Made by a program: the position numbers and the translations under genes
The notes under the pieces: generated by a model
What the model saw: only the letters and a program-made list of their open reading frames with translations
The model's database searches: none
What the model was told of the DNA's origin: nothing
Part shown: positions 54,400 through 63,329 of the stretch, piece after piece
Layout: each line of letters begins with the position of its first letter
How positions within the stretch are numbered: the first letter of the stretch is position 1
Source: Candidatus Obscuribacter phosphatis
Lineage (GTDB): Bacteria > Cyanobacteriota > Vampirovibrionia > Obscuribacterales > Obscuribacteraceae
Direction of reading: 5' to 3'
Length of the DNA stretch: 64,000 bases
Assembly (NCBI GenBank): GCA_001899315.1
Contig: MOYA01000003.1
Span: forward strand, 86,369 to 150,368

Positions 54400-54836
54400 A
54401 AGCTAAGTTGTTAGATTTCCTCTAAGACGCGAAAAGTAGTTTGTAACTGACCATAAGAAAGAGGCTAGCCATGGGACAAGGCTTGCAGCGCCGCTCGCGC
54501 GAAGTTTTAAATTAGCAAAGACTAAAATAAAGCAGCCGAGACTTGCCGAGGTCGAAATTATGGCGTTCTCGAATGGGTCGAACCGGGCAAGGGCGCTTCG
54601 ATTACGGCTGGCACAGCTAGTTCAAAGCCAAGACAGACAACTTGTTAAGCCGACCTCATATTGGCTGCATTGATTGACAGAGCTTGCGCAGCCTGAAAGA
54701 ACATCGCTCAATGAATGTTATGTAACCGCTCTATGGTTAAGAATCGCATAGCCCCGCATGCGCCTGACAACTATTAGCGCTAGGATAGCAAACTGTTCAG
54801 ATTTATATCTTCATCGCTTTATCGGGGAGCAAGCCA
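54400..54836 (+). other. Gap of ~440 bases before the DHS-like gene
   Basis: No full gene. A 14-residue ORF (54471-54515, MGQGLQRRSREVLN) has AGAGG six bases before its ATG and could be a leader peptide. A stop-bounded stretch around 54535-54640 reads YGVLEWVEPGKG in one frame, suggesting a decayed gene. TTGACA at 54674 lacks a matching -10. GGGGAG at 54824-54829 is the ribosome-binding site of the next gene. Confidence 0.35.
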
Positions 54837-55802
54837 ATGGCAATCAAGGAGTTCATCAAGCATCACTACCGTCACTTCAACGCAGCCGTTGTCGTGGACG
54901 CCTCAGAAGCTTATATTGCGCACCTGAATAAAGGCGGCAAGATGTTCATGACTCTAGCCGGCGCCATGAGTACCGCCGAACTCGGTCTATCACTGGCAGA
55001 AATGATCCGCCAAGACAAAGTCCATGCCATTTGCTGCACCGGCGCCAACTTAGAAGAAGACATCTTCAACTTGGTCGCCCACAATCACTATGAACGTGTG
55101 CCTCATTACAGACAGCTCTCACCCAAAGAAGAGCAAGAACTGCACGATCGCGGTATGAACCGAGTCACCGACACCTGCATTCCCGAAGACGAAGCAATCA
55201 GACGTATCGAGCACGAAGTTTTGGAACTCTGGCAAGAAGCTGACAAGACCGGCAACCGCTATTTCCCCTATGAGTTTATGTATCAGCTCATTCGCGGCGG
55301 CAAAATCAAGAAGCACTACCAAATCGATCCCAAAGATTCATGGATGATCGCCGCCTGCGAAAAAAATCTGCCTATCTTCACACCGGGTTGGGAAGATTCC
55401 ACTCTCGGCAATATCTTCGTTTCGCACGTGGTGCGCAAAGACATTTCCAATTTCCAGGTGGTCAAATCGGGGCTGGAACAAATGGCCATGCTCATCGACT
55501 GGTACAAGACCAATAGCAAAGACGAAGCAATCGGCTTTTATCAGATTGCCGGCGGCATCGCCGGAGACTTCCCTATTTGCGTCGTGCCGCTCATTCAGCA
55601 AGACCTGCAAGAAGACTGCAAACTCTGGGGCTATTTCTGCCAGATTTCAGACAGCACCACCTCATACGGTTCGTACAGTGGAGCCGTACCGAATGAAAAG
55701 ATCACTTGGGGTAAGCTGGGCGAAGATACACCGCGCTTCGTAATCGAGTCAGATGCCTCAATAGTGGCGCCTTTGATGTTCGCCTATATTCTGGGACAAT
55801 AG
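54837..55802 (+). CDS. Deoxyhypusine-synthase-family protein
   Basis: 321 residues covering the whole family fold. MFMTLAGAMSTAELG and HAICCTGANLEEDIFN are the N-terminal NAD-binding region. FTPGWEDSTLG, GFYQIAGGIAGDFPICVVPL and the active-site block SYSGAVPNEKITWGKL follow, with Lys293 at the place of the lysine that forms the enzyme-imine intermediate in eukaryotic DHS. Bacteria lack eIF5A; bacterial family members include homospermidine synthases and uncharacterised enzymes, all NAD-dependent aminobutyl-transfer reactions from spermidine or putrescine. GGGGAG precedes the ATG at seven bases. Single-gene unit with a strong terminator. Confidence 0.9.
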   Translation: MAIKEFIKHHYRHFNAAVVVDASEAYIAHLNKGGKMFMTLAGAMSTAELGLSLAEMIRQDKVHAICCTGANLEEDIFNLVAHNHYERVPHYRQLSPKEEQELHDRGMNRVTDTCIPEDEAIRRIEHEVLELWQEADKTGNRYFPYEFMYQLIRGGKIKKHYQIDPKDSWMIAACEKNLPIFTPGWEDSTLGNIFVSHVVRKDISNFQVVKSGLEQMAMLIDWYKTNSKDEAIGFYQIAGGIAGDFPICVVPLIQQDLQEDCKLWGYFCQISDSTTSYGSYSGAVPNEKITWGKLGEDTPRFVIESDASIVAPLMFAYILGQ

Positions 55803-55848
55803 TCTAGATAACTATTTTATGGTTGACCGGGCCAACTCCCGAAAGACT

Positions 55849-55890
55849 AAAGAAAGAGAGGGTGGATCAAATACGCCCTCTCTTTCTTTT
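55849..55890. terminator. Intrinsic terminator after the DHS-like gene
   Basis: Perfect 14-base arms (55849-55862 and 55876-55889) with a 13-base loop and T-rich 3' arm. The A-rich left side makes it usable for the convergent gene at 55997 too. Confidence 0.93.
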
Positions 55891-55996
55891 GGATACTACG
55901 CCATGGTGATTAAGCCCGGCTGGTCAGGATTTCTGGCAGCTTACGCCGAGATAAGGGTGCGGCGAAGAGATCCCAAATAACTCGAGGGGTGGGGAA

Positions 55997-56545
55997 TTAG
56001 CCCCGCCCACAAGCCACACAAGCATCGACGGCACGGCGATTGGCTTCCAACTTTTCCACTAAGGCTGCCTCTTTATCGGCTTTCTCTTTCTCGTTGCCGC
56101 CCTTGTAAAACTCAAGTAGTCTCTTGTGAAAGCTTACTCTCTGAATAGATGACTGCGGCATCTTGTCATAATACTGAGCCGCTTCCAAAAGCAAAGCCTC
56201 TGCTTTCTTGCGATCGCCGCCATAGGCAAGCTCATCATTAGCCCAACTTTCGAGTGAAAAAGCCAGCCCGGCATTGGCAGCCCCCACTAAAGCACTCTCA
56301 CCCGCCTGCACAGCCTTTTTATAGCCATCGGCAACCTGCTTGAAATACTTCCTTCCATCTTCTTTCTTGCCGGCCTTAAAGCTTTCATGACCCAAAGCGT
56401 TGAGCAAAACCCGCTCAGACTGACTGCCCGGCTTCTCTTTAGCCAATTCGCCCTTAAGTTTATCTAGATCTGCGCCCTGAGCAGGCTGAGCCAATACACA
56501 AGCGGCCAGCGCCACCGAAGCCAAAACCTGCTCTTTTTTAGACAT
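55997..56545 (-). CDS. Exported helical (TPR-like) protein
   Basis: 182 residues from the ATG at 56545, chosen because AGGAG lies seven bases upstream and it starts the signal peptide (VLASVALAACVLAQPAQGA). The longer frame to 56581 adds residues without a ribosome-binding site. The mature part is all-helical with TPR-like pairs (ALGHESFKAGKKEDGRKYFKQVADGYKKA, then KAEALLLEAAQYYDKMP). The C-terminus ends CVACGRG. Function unknown. Confidence 0.65.
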   Translation of the reverse strand: MSKKEQVLASVALAACVLAQPAQGADLDKLKGELAKEKPGSQSERVLLNALGHESFKAGKKEDGRKYFKQVADGYKKAVQAGESALVGAANAGLAFSLESWANDELAYGGDRKKAEALLLEAAQYYDKMPQSSIQRVSFHKRLLEFYKGGNEKEKADKEAALVEKLEANRRAVDACVACGRG

Positions 56546-56737
56546 CAAATCTCTCCTGCTTGCTGTACAAGTAAACCACACCAGTTATTGTAGTTTACCG
56601 GCTAAGATAGCAAGCTGGCATTATTTGATGAAAAATGGCGAAGAGACCTTCGGTCTAGCAGTCGATAGTGTAATGAGACCTTAGTAAACTTGGTAAAACC
56701 AGTTTTGATAGAGCCTCAACCGCACAAAAGGAGAAAA

Positions 56738-57199
56738 ATGCCATCTCAGAATCCCTCACAGCCCTTGCATGAAGAAACATTTTTCCTACCGCAGTGTGAA
56801 CTCTGCGTTATTCATAGCAGCTTGCAACCTGATGAAATCAGCAAGATTCTTGACTTAGCTTCGACCTCAAGCGTCAGAATTGGCGAAAGTACCGGCGGTG
56901 TTATTGCCAGGCGATCGATTTGGGTGCTGCACAGTCTCGATTCTATTGGGACGCAAAATCTCGAAGATCATCTGGACTGGCTGGTCTCAAAACTTAGTAG
57001 CAAGCGCAGCACAGTAAAGACGCTCAAGAAGACAGGAGCCCTAATAGAACTACACATTCTCATAGACACCTGGAACCGATTCGAGCAAATAAAGATTCCC
57101 GCAAAGATAATCACCACGCTTGGACAACTCGGTATTGGCATCGATGTGCATGTGGTAATTCATGAAGACCGAAGAGAATTCTATGACTATGTAGACTAG
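56738..57199 (+). CDS. DUF4279-like protein
   Basis: 153 residues from the ATG at 56738, supported by AAAGGAG four bases upstream; a TTG at 56690 has no such site. Residues ~15-150 (CELCVIHSSLQPDEISKILDL, then WVLHSLDSIGTQNLEDHLDWL) resemble the DUF4279 family, small alpha/beta proteins often found as orphan or immunity-type genes. No toxin is visible nearby. Moderately sure of the family, not of a role. Confidence 0.6.
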   Translation: MPSQNPSQPLHEETFFLPQCELCVIHSSLQPDEISKILDLASTSSVRIGESTGGVIARRSIWVLHSLDSIGTQNLEDHLDWLVSKLSSKRSTVKTLKKTGALIELHILIDTWNRFEQIKIPAKIITTLGQLGIGIDVHVVIHEDRREFYDYVD

Positions 57200-57328
57200 T
57201 TGTGTATCCCGCACATGCTAAACGTTAACTATTGCCTGCATCTAGTGGTCTGTTATGCAACAATTCGCACTTACGGCTAATCATTAGCAATCGCTGTACT
57301 GTTACTGCTAGACTCTCATGATTACTCT

Positions 57329-58108
57329 ATGAAAAACCAGTTAATCACCTGTATTGTTCTCCTTGCCGTTCAAGGACATCCTGCGTCTAGCGAGGAATCC
57401 AATGATGGAAACAGTGCGGACAATGGTAAAGCTTCTCTTTCAGGAGAGAATAGAGGGAGCGCTTCAAGTCTAAGTTGTTCCAAGGCAGCGCCATACCAAA
57501 TTCCAGAACCAACCAAAGTTTCCCATGGTGGCTGGGATGTATACAAACATTCGATAGAAGAGGAATTTCAAAGACGGGTGCTCAATAGCTGGTATCCGTC
57601 AAACGAAAAACTGGAAGCTACCGTAAAGTGCCTTCTCGGAGGGGACGGTCTTCTTTACGATATAGAGATATCCTCAAGTTCAGGCGATAACCAATTTGAT
57701 GTTGAATGCTTAGAAGCGGTTCTTGGAGCAGACTATTTTTACAAAGGACTAAGCAGCAGGAGGCTAATTCCGCTTTCAGTTACTTTTAATGCAGCTGGAC
57801 ATAAGCAATTCGGAAGAACTACAGAAAACTACTTCAAAAGAAACCCAGAACAAAAAGGGGAAGGATGCCTAGCCATTTATCACATCCCTACCAATATCCT
57901 GCAACGCTATCCGGGGCTCTTTACAGAAAAAGAACTGCTGGATGATTCAAATCTGTATTTAGTAAAGGACGCCGCAAATCACACCGAGAAACCACAGTAT
58001 CATTGGCTCAAAGACCTCTACAAAAACTTCTGGACGACTTTTTTCCAGCAACATCCCAAAGCGACTAAAGATGAAGTGATGGCACAAGCAGCAATGATAC
58101 CGAGATAA
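57329..58108 (+). CDS. Exported protein with TonB-C-like domain
   Basis: 259 residues. Short signal peptide (LITCIVLLAVQGHPASS). After a Ser/Asn-rich linker, residues ~75-150 (IEEEFQRRVLNSWYPSNEKLEATVKCLLGGDGLLYDIEIS, then CLEAVLGADYFYKGL) resemble the TonB/TolA C-terminal fold used here as a standalone module. The remaining ~100 residues have no known motif. A related domain occurs in the gene at 61509. Function unknown. Confidence 0.55.
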   Translation: MKNQLITCIVLLAVQGHPASSEESNDGNSADNGKASLSGENRGSASSLSCSKAAPYQIPEPTKVSHGGWDVYKHSIEEEFQRRVLNSWYPSNEKLEATVKCLLGGDGLLYDIEISSSSGDNQFDVECLEAVLGADYFYKGLSSRRLIPLSVTFNAAGHKQFGRTTENYFKRNPEQKGEGCLAIYHIPTNILQRYPGLFTEKELLDDSNLYLVKDAANHTEKPQYHWLKDLYKNFWTTFFQQHPKATKDEVMAQAAMIPR

Positions 58109-58165
58109 ATGCGAAATAGACCAGGAAAGCTCTAGAATGCTTCCTTTAGCATCTTGCAAAAGAGA

Positions 58166-59233
58166 TTAATCAAGCTGCGAATCGAGCTTGGTATAGATAG
58201 CCGCTCTTCTTTGATTTCGCTCTTCCATGCCCCTGGCATTCCAAGCCATTTTGCCGCCGCTAGCCAGCCCCGCACCAGCGACACAGCCACCGATGGCACC
58301 TGGCACATTAGCGACAAGACCTCCAGCAACAGCACCACCGGCGCACCCGACTGCGCCCAGAACAGCTGAGCCCAAAGTCAAGGTTACAGGCTTCTCTTGC
58401 TTTAGTTTGCCAGCAAGTACTTCCAAGTCTCTGCCGCTGGCAAGACCCCTATGGATTTTGTCGTCTACAACTTGTAAGGTCGCCTCAGAAAGATGAGAAA
58501 TGCCCTCGATGTTGTCGTTGATAAATTTCAACTCTGGTTTCACTTCATCAGGAATGAACTTGGAGGAAGCCTTAAGCCCTTCAGCCAATTCGTCTTTTGA
58601 TAGAGATCGATCTTGGTTCAAATCAAGCATGGGCAGGTATTTCTCAGCGACATCCTTAATATCTCTCTTCTGCAAACCGGGGCGCAGTGGATGCTCAGTT
58701 GGCTCGCTCTCAATTCTAGTACCTTTGAAAAATCCCCAGTCAGCCATGGTCTGCTTATCGCGCACCGCGTTTTGAAACCTAGTCTCTTCAGCTATTGCAG
58801 CAACTACGCCAATAGCGGCACCAACTGCCGCCCCTTTACCTGCACCATCAGCATAATCAGAAGCAGAGGCTTGTGAATCCAAAGAAGTAGCAGCAGCACC
58901 ACCAGCGGCTCCACCCGCTATCGAGCGAACCAGAATCTTACTTGAGTTAGAGCCACCGGAGGGGTCAAACTTGGCCAGTATTTCCATTCGGTCTATATCG
59001 CTCGTCTGCAAAAATCGATTTTTCGAAAGCGCTCCGATATCATAGACATGTTTCTGCAAAAACTCAGAGACGGCTGTTTGCTCTCGATTTAGGTCTTTAT
59101 GCTGGGCAAAATCGTTGACCTCAGCATGAGTTATTGAACCCGAGCCGTCAGCATCTATATTGTTGAACTGATTGCGCAGAGCTTTCGCCAGCTTCTCTGG
59201 GCTTGCAGATAAATCGAACGATTCGTTTGGCAT
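58166..59233 (-). CDS. EF-hand protein with glycine-zipper segments
   Basis: 355 residues. Two EF-hand loops are recognisable: DADGSGSITHAE near residue 29 and DLNQDRSLSKDE near residue 197, both with acidic residues at the calcium-coordinating positions. Two glycine/alanine-rich zipper-like segments (~107-150: AGGAAGGAAATSL, GAGKGAAVGAAIG; ~305-345: GAVGCAGGAVAGGL, GAIGGCVAGAG) could insert into membranes. No cleavable signal. Possibly a calcium-responsive membrane-associated protein; this is inference. Confidence 0.7.
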   Translation of the reverse strand: MPNESFDLSASPEKLAKALRNQFNNIDADGSGSITHAEVNDFAQHKDLNREQTAVSEFLQKHVYDIGALSKNRFLQTSDIDRMEILAKFDPSGGSNSSKILVRSIAGGAAGGAAATSLDSQASASDYADGAGKGAAVGAAIGVVAAIAEETRFQNAVRDKQTMADWGFFKGTRIESEPTEHPLRPGLQKRDIKDVAEKYLPMLDLNQDRSLSKDELAEGLKASSKFIPDEVKPELKFINDNIEGISHLSEATLQVVDDKIHRGLASGRDLEVLAGKLKQEKPVTLTLGSAVLGAVGCAGGAVAGGLVANVPGAIGGCVAGAGLASGGKMAWNARGMEERNQRRAAIYTKLDSQLD

Positions 59234-59623
59234 AGTAATTCAACCAACAAGAAAGAAAAAGGGTTTAGGGGAAAGGACTAAAATTGGCACCGCTGCCAAA
59301 CTTCGCATTTCGTGGCTGGATGATAAGCCCGACCTGTGTCCTGTTCGTGACATGCTTTTGAGCTAGCCCCGAAAGCAATCGCACGTGCTATTCTGAAATG
59401 ATTAGGGCACGCTGAGGATTGAAATATGACGAAGACCATCTTCTCCAAAGGCTGCCTCTAGGAAGGCTTTACTCTTTCCTTTTGAAAACCGAAGGCTCCC
59501 CGGCGTCCTTCTCGTATTCTCGTTGTGCCAGAAATAGTCATTGCAAGCAAATATTGGCAGCATCAGCTATGCACCTACACATAGCTGGATGGCTCTAGTC
59601 TTTGCCCAAGGGAGAATGTCTCG
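59234..59623 (+). other. Gap of ~390 bases without a clear gene
   Basis: Only fragments are seen: a 10-residue ORF beginning at the ATG of TGAAATATGACGAAG (MTKTIFSKGCL) with GAGG upstream, and a coding-like piece ending near 59366 (WLDDKPDLCPVRDMLLS). GGGAG nine bases before 59624 serves the next gene. Confidence 0.4.
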
Positions 59624-61198
59624 ATGCTAGAACAGAATGAAAGAGATAGATCTTTCCCATTTCATCTGCTGGAAGAACTTCGCTACGGCAACGAACTAAA
59701 GGATCAAGATCTGGAGAAACTTAGCAAAGCGCTCGTTGAATTAGACGACTACAGATTGGTTCAGCCTCTCACCGAAATCGTCATGGACGCCAATCTAGCC
59801 GCTAAAGTCAGAGAAACAGCAAGCCTGACACTCTGTAGCTACTGCACAGATGAAACTGCCGAAGAGAGAGCGAAGTGGTGGCAAGACGGAGATGAAACTA
59901 TCAAACGGCATGCGATTAGAGTGGCCGAGAAGGAAGAAGCAGAATTAGTTGTGGCACTAGCCAAAGACCCTCTAAACCCTTTCTTTGCAGAAGCCTTAGA
60001 AAAACTTGGAAGTTGGAGCGAACCACACTATCAGGAAATACTCATCCAAGCCCTCGATCTAGACCAGCCCAAATTTAGAGCAATTGCAGCAAAAGCTCTT
60101 ATTTGGGAACAACCAGTCAGGGCCGAGAAGAGACTACTTGAAATAGCCATGGAATCCGACCGAGAAGCAGCCAAAGCTGCTCTTCACACACTCTGCTACT
60201 GCGTCAGCAATGAACTTTTATTGAAACTGGCTGAACTAAAGGAAAGCACCACCGACAAATACATGAAAGCGGAATACGAGAACGCCTTTGGCTGGGTAGC
60301 AAAGGAATACAAGTTCTTCCTTAGCGATAAATACTGGGAAAATAACTCTGCCCGTCAATATTTTGAGAACTGGTCTAAGCCCGCCAGGCAGCTTTTGAAA
60401 GACAAGGAACTTTCTAATAAAGAGGACCGAGACGCAGCAGTTCAAAGCAAATCTAACAATAATAATTGCCAACTTGAGTTTACACAAAAACCCGAGTCGA
60501 GCAACTACGAACTCAATGTGTCCCAAATAATTGCCGACCTAAGTGATGAGAATGGTCAGAAGAGTGAGAAAATCTACAGATACCGCAACCTTGCTAGGCT
60601 TAACGATCTCAACAAACAAGAACAAGAGAAATTACTGAAGTTCCTTAGCGAAAGCCAAGACCCAAATGTAAGACTATTGGCTGTTGAAGCAAGCAAAGTC
60701 TTGAAAAACAGCAAGAGCATGTATGACCTTTTAAATGATAAATGCCTTCGAGTTAGACGAAGCAGCATTCACCTGTGCAAACACTTAGAGCCAAATGAAC
60801 AAATTGCTCAAACACTACTTCAGACAATAACCAATAAAAATACTGACGGATCGATGGCAATCGAAGCCTTAGAAAGCTACTTTGTCCATGCCTCTATTTT
60901 CGGTCAGTCTGACTGGCTATTAAGTCTTGCCTTATACGACAAAAGACCGGTGGTGCGAGAGAAGTCCGTGATAAGGCTAAGAGACCTAGATGACAAAGAC
61001 AAATCAAAGAATCTCCTTGCAATTCTAAATGAGCCCCCCTGCAATACATGGAGGCTACACATAGCTGTCATCGAAAATTGCCTGTCCCTAGACATTGATA
61101 TTCCATATTCTTCTTTAGCGCCATTAAAATCTGTCGACAGCCCAAGCCTACAAGAAGCTTTGGCTGAAGCGCTCTTCAGACCAACCGCACAAGAATAG
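59624..61198 (+). CDS. HEAT-repeat protein
   Basis: 524 residues of paired antiparallel helices (PLTEIVMDANLAAKVRETASLTL, RLLEIAMESDREAAKAALHTL, KFLSESQDPNVRLLAVEASKVL, DKCLRVRRSSIHLCKHL, ALYDKRPVVREKSVIRL). The valine-arginine-x2-alanine pattern is that of HEAT/PBS-lyase repeats. No signal, membrane or enzymatic part. Likely a cytoplasmic scaffold; partner unknown. Lower GC and longer A/T runs than the left half of the window. Confidence 0.75.
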   Translation: MLEQNERDRSFPFHLLEELRYGNELKDQDLEKLSKALVELDDYRLVQPLTEIVMDANLAAKVRETASLTLCSYCTDETAEERAKWWQDGDETIKRHAIRVAEKEEAELVVALAKDPLNPFFAEALEKLGSWSEPHYQEILIQALDLDQPKFRAIAAKALIWEQPVRAEKRLLEIAMESDREAAKAALHTLCYCVSNELLLKLAELKESTTDKYMKAEYENAFGWVAKEYKFFLSDKYWENNSARQYFENWSKPARQLLKDKELSNKEDRDAAVQSKSNNNNCQLEFTQKPESSNYELNVSQIIADLSDENGQKSEKIYRYRNLARLNDLNKQEQEKLLKFLSESQDPNVRLLAVEASKVLKNSKSMYDLLNDKCLRVRRSSIHLCKHLEPNEQIAQTLLQTITNKNTDGSMAIEALESYFVHASIFGQSDWLLSLALYDKRPVVREKSVIRLRDLDDKDKSKNLLAILNEPPCNTWRLHIAVIENCLSLDIDIPYSSLAPLKSVDSPSLQEALAEALFRPTAQE

Positions 61199-61328
61199 CT
61201 ACAGGAAGCTTGACTGCGACTTCATTACAAGGAGTTTGCTAAGGCTGGACTATACCTAGAACCAAAGCCTGCCTTTAGGTACGGTTAGCCACGGCTCAGC
61301 AATCCCCCTAAAGAAGAAAGGAGCTTTG
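61199..61328 (+). mobile_element. Possible left-end non-coding region of the IS110 remnant
   Basis: In IS110-group elements the structured guide (bridge) RNA is encoded upstream of the recombinase. The 130 bases before the relic contain no ORF and may be what is left of that end; boundaries cannot be fixed from one copy. Confidence 0.3.
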
Positions 61329-61505
61329 ATGATTAAAGCGTTCGAAGCTTCTATAGGCATTGATATCGCGAAAGCCAAGGTCGATGTCGCAGTGTTAGAT
61401 GCAAGCAACAGTCCAAAACACAGAACTTTCACCAACGATTTGGAAGGTTTTCACAGCCTTTACTACCAACAAAAGACTTCATCTACTGGAGGCATAACAG
61501 AATAA
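61329..61505 (+). pseudogene. IS110-family transposase, N-terminal remnant
   Basis: 58 codons from ATG (AAAGGAG six bases upstream) encode EASIGIDIAKAKVDVAVLDA, the first strand of the RuvC-like DEDD domain of IS110-family recombinases with its catalytic aspartate, then FTNDLEGFHSLY. The frame then leaves the family and stops. Intact proteins have 300-400 residues, so this is a truncated relic. Confidence 0.8.
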
Positions 61506-61508
61506 AGC

Positions 61509-61988
61509 CTAAAATTTTCTCGGAGCCAGCGCAATAGTCATTCCTTTGCTGGTGAATCTGATCAGCACTCCACGGCGGTAGGGTAAATCCGTCGGCGGAG
61601 TTGTAAATGGCAGTTCCTTTTTGAGAATTTCCATGGCTGCGTTTTCTGCCTTTTCAGAAAAATGCGCAGTCGGTCGAAGCAGACCGGTATCACTTTTTCC
61701 TTCAAATGAAATAGTGTAGGAAACTGGATGATCTTTGAAGAGCTGGCGATATTTGGGGTTAATTGCACGCCGGTTTTGCTTGCACCAATAACTTAGTGTC
61801 CTTTGGCGTTCTTGCTGTTTCTCCAGCTTTTTGATCGACTCAGCAGACCATCCCATCGTGCACAGTCCTGTGCTTCCAAGCCCTGGGCGTCCAAAAATTT
61901 TTAGCGAAATAGGTTCTGACTCTGCGTTGACCGGCGCGTTTGCTGCCAGCAGAAAAGCAACGATCAAAGCTCTACTCAAATACACCAT
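61509..61988 (-). CDS. Small exported TonB-C-like protein
   Basis: 159 residues: signal peptide (LIVAFLLAANAPVNA), a basic helical stretch, then VSYTISFEGKSDTGLLRPTAHFSEKAENAAMEILKKELPFTTPP, which follows the strand-loop-helix order of the TonB C-terminal fold. Probably periplasmic; function unknown. It abuts the IS110 relic. Confidence 0.6.
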   Translation of the reverse strand: MVYLSRALIVAFLLAANAPVNAESEPISLKIFGRPGLGSTGLCTMGWSAESIKKLEKQQERQRTLSYWCKQNRRAINPKYRQLFKDHPVSYTISFEGKSDTGLLRPTAHFSEKAENAAMEILKKELPFTTPPTDLPYRRGVLIRFTSKGMTIALAPRKF

Positions 61989-62500
61989 CGCAACAGCTAT
62001 TGTAAGCGAATGACTTGATTTTCTATACGATATCTTACTCTACTTTTCTTCTGGTTACGCAAACGAAGAACATGGTCAATATGGCCGCTGCCATATTGGC
62101 GGTCACACTCAATACAGGACTGAGCCTACTTTAGCACCGTTCACTTTCCTTGGTTATATTTGGCGGCGCTGCCTTGGTTCTTGGCTATCTTAAGCACAGA
62201 GTCTAATTCCTTGCCCCTAGCAAAAGTGCATCAGCCTGAGAAGCACAGTCCTTAACTTTCCTTGTCCTTTCCATAGCCCTAATCCCAGAGGGAATACTTT
62301 CGGGCTGCAGCAAAGGCAAAAAGCAAACCGCCGCTCCCAAAAGCGAACTGGCATATGTCCTGCATTAGAGTTAGCAGCACCCAAACAGTTAAGCCGGTGC
62401 CCGTATGAGGCACCGGCTCAATTGTAGATAGATATGCAGCCAAAAGTCAGCTCAATTAATTAGCCAATCCAGACCAGAGCCTCTTTCAAAGACAGCCAGT
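61989..62500. other. Gene-poor ~510-base region with coding relics
   Basis: Two short pieces look like signal or membrane segments of former genes: ATG 62072 (MVNMAAAILAVTLNTGLSLL) and a frame at 62252-62368 with a lipobox (LIPEGILSGCSKGKK) but no start codon. Nothing else supported. Confidence 0.4.
62252..62368 (+). pseudogene. Possible lipoprotein relic
   Basis: 38 codons without a canonical start encode a hydrophobic stretch ending in LSGC, then KGKKQTAAPKSEL before a stop. It looks like the leader of a lipoprotein gene that lost its start and body. Confidence 0.3.
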
Positions 62501-62791
62501 TTAGGCATAAAGTCTATCTAGGTAGGAGTCTCTTTCATTGTTCTTATCGCCGTTACCATTGTCTCTTTGAGTGCGTCCGGCAACCACTTCATTACCACTG
62601 GTCAGCTGCAGGTCCGGCAAAGAATCCTGTGTACGTCTCCAATTATCCCTTTGTGCGTCACGGCAATCCGCCGGGTTGGAAACCACCGGACCGCCAGGCC
62701 AGCACTCAGCAAGAGCAAGCTGACGAAAGTTATCACCAGGCCGCGGACGAATACCTTCGGGCTCACTTGTGGTCATGCGATTTTCCAGCAT
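62501..62791 (-). CDS. Small hydrophilic hypothetical protein
   Basis: 96 residues from the ATG at 62791 (AGGAG eight bases upstream; the GTG at 62881 has no such site). Rich in R, D, N, Q and P, with no signal, membrane or known motif; probably disordered. Function unknown. Confidence 0.5.
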   Translation of the reverse strand: MLENRMTTSEPEGIRPRPGDNFRQLALAECWPGGPVVSNPADCRDAQRDNWRRTQDSLPDLQLTSGNEVVAGRTQRDNGNGDKNNERDSYLDRLYA

Positions 62792-62907
62792 AGTAAATTC
62801 TCCTAATAGAAAAGGCGGTAAGCACCGCGTTTGAACTTTGTGAGAGTAATCTAGCAAGGCAATTTGACATGAGGTTGACACAACAAACTGCCTACTACCT
62901 ATTCAAC

Positions 62908-62940
62908 CGAAGCAGCCGGCATTGGTAAGCGGCTGCTTCG
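62908..62940. terminator. Hairpin with perfect 10-base arms
   Basis: Arms 62908-62917 and 62931-62940 (CGAAGCAGCC/GGCTGCTTCG) with a 13-base loop, followed by AATATTAATTT. It lies upstream of the gene at 62791 on the minus strand and could end plus-strand transcription. The remaining 62941-63329 shows no gene that I can support. Confidence 0.5.
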
Positions 62941-63329
62941 AATATTAATTTGCCCGTATATCGTGCGCAGGGCGCCATTGCGCTCTGTTCGCCATACCGA
63001 GGGCAACCCAAAGAAGCTCACACAATGCTATGATGCTAATAGAAAGATTGTGATGTGCGCCCTTTTGTTAAGCTTAAGAACTTAGTAAGTTGCCGCTAGT
63101 TGCACTCGGTCTGGTAAGAACCACGACGTGAGGTTATCGAGATAGCGGTTCTCTCAAGCTATGCCTATTCTGCGCGCATCCAGGCTCTAACGCTTAATAT
63201 ACAGCCGCTTAGCTCTTCTAGAGCGGCTCACGATCACGCAACTACAAATGCGCCACTGTGCAGCTGTAAAGATGTGCAATTTCGCAAGTAAGACTATATG
63301 TATCCCCCTCGATTACTTGAGGCTGTTAA

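Noticed and set aside
54540-54640. Possible tRNA or tmRNA
   Set aside because: No T-loop consensus, acceptor pairing or CCA end could be fitted.
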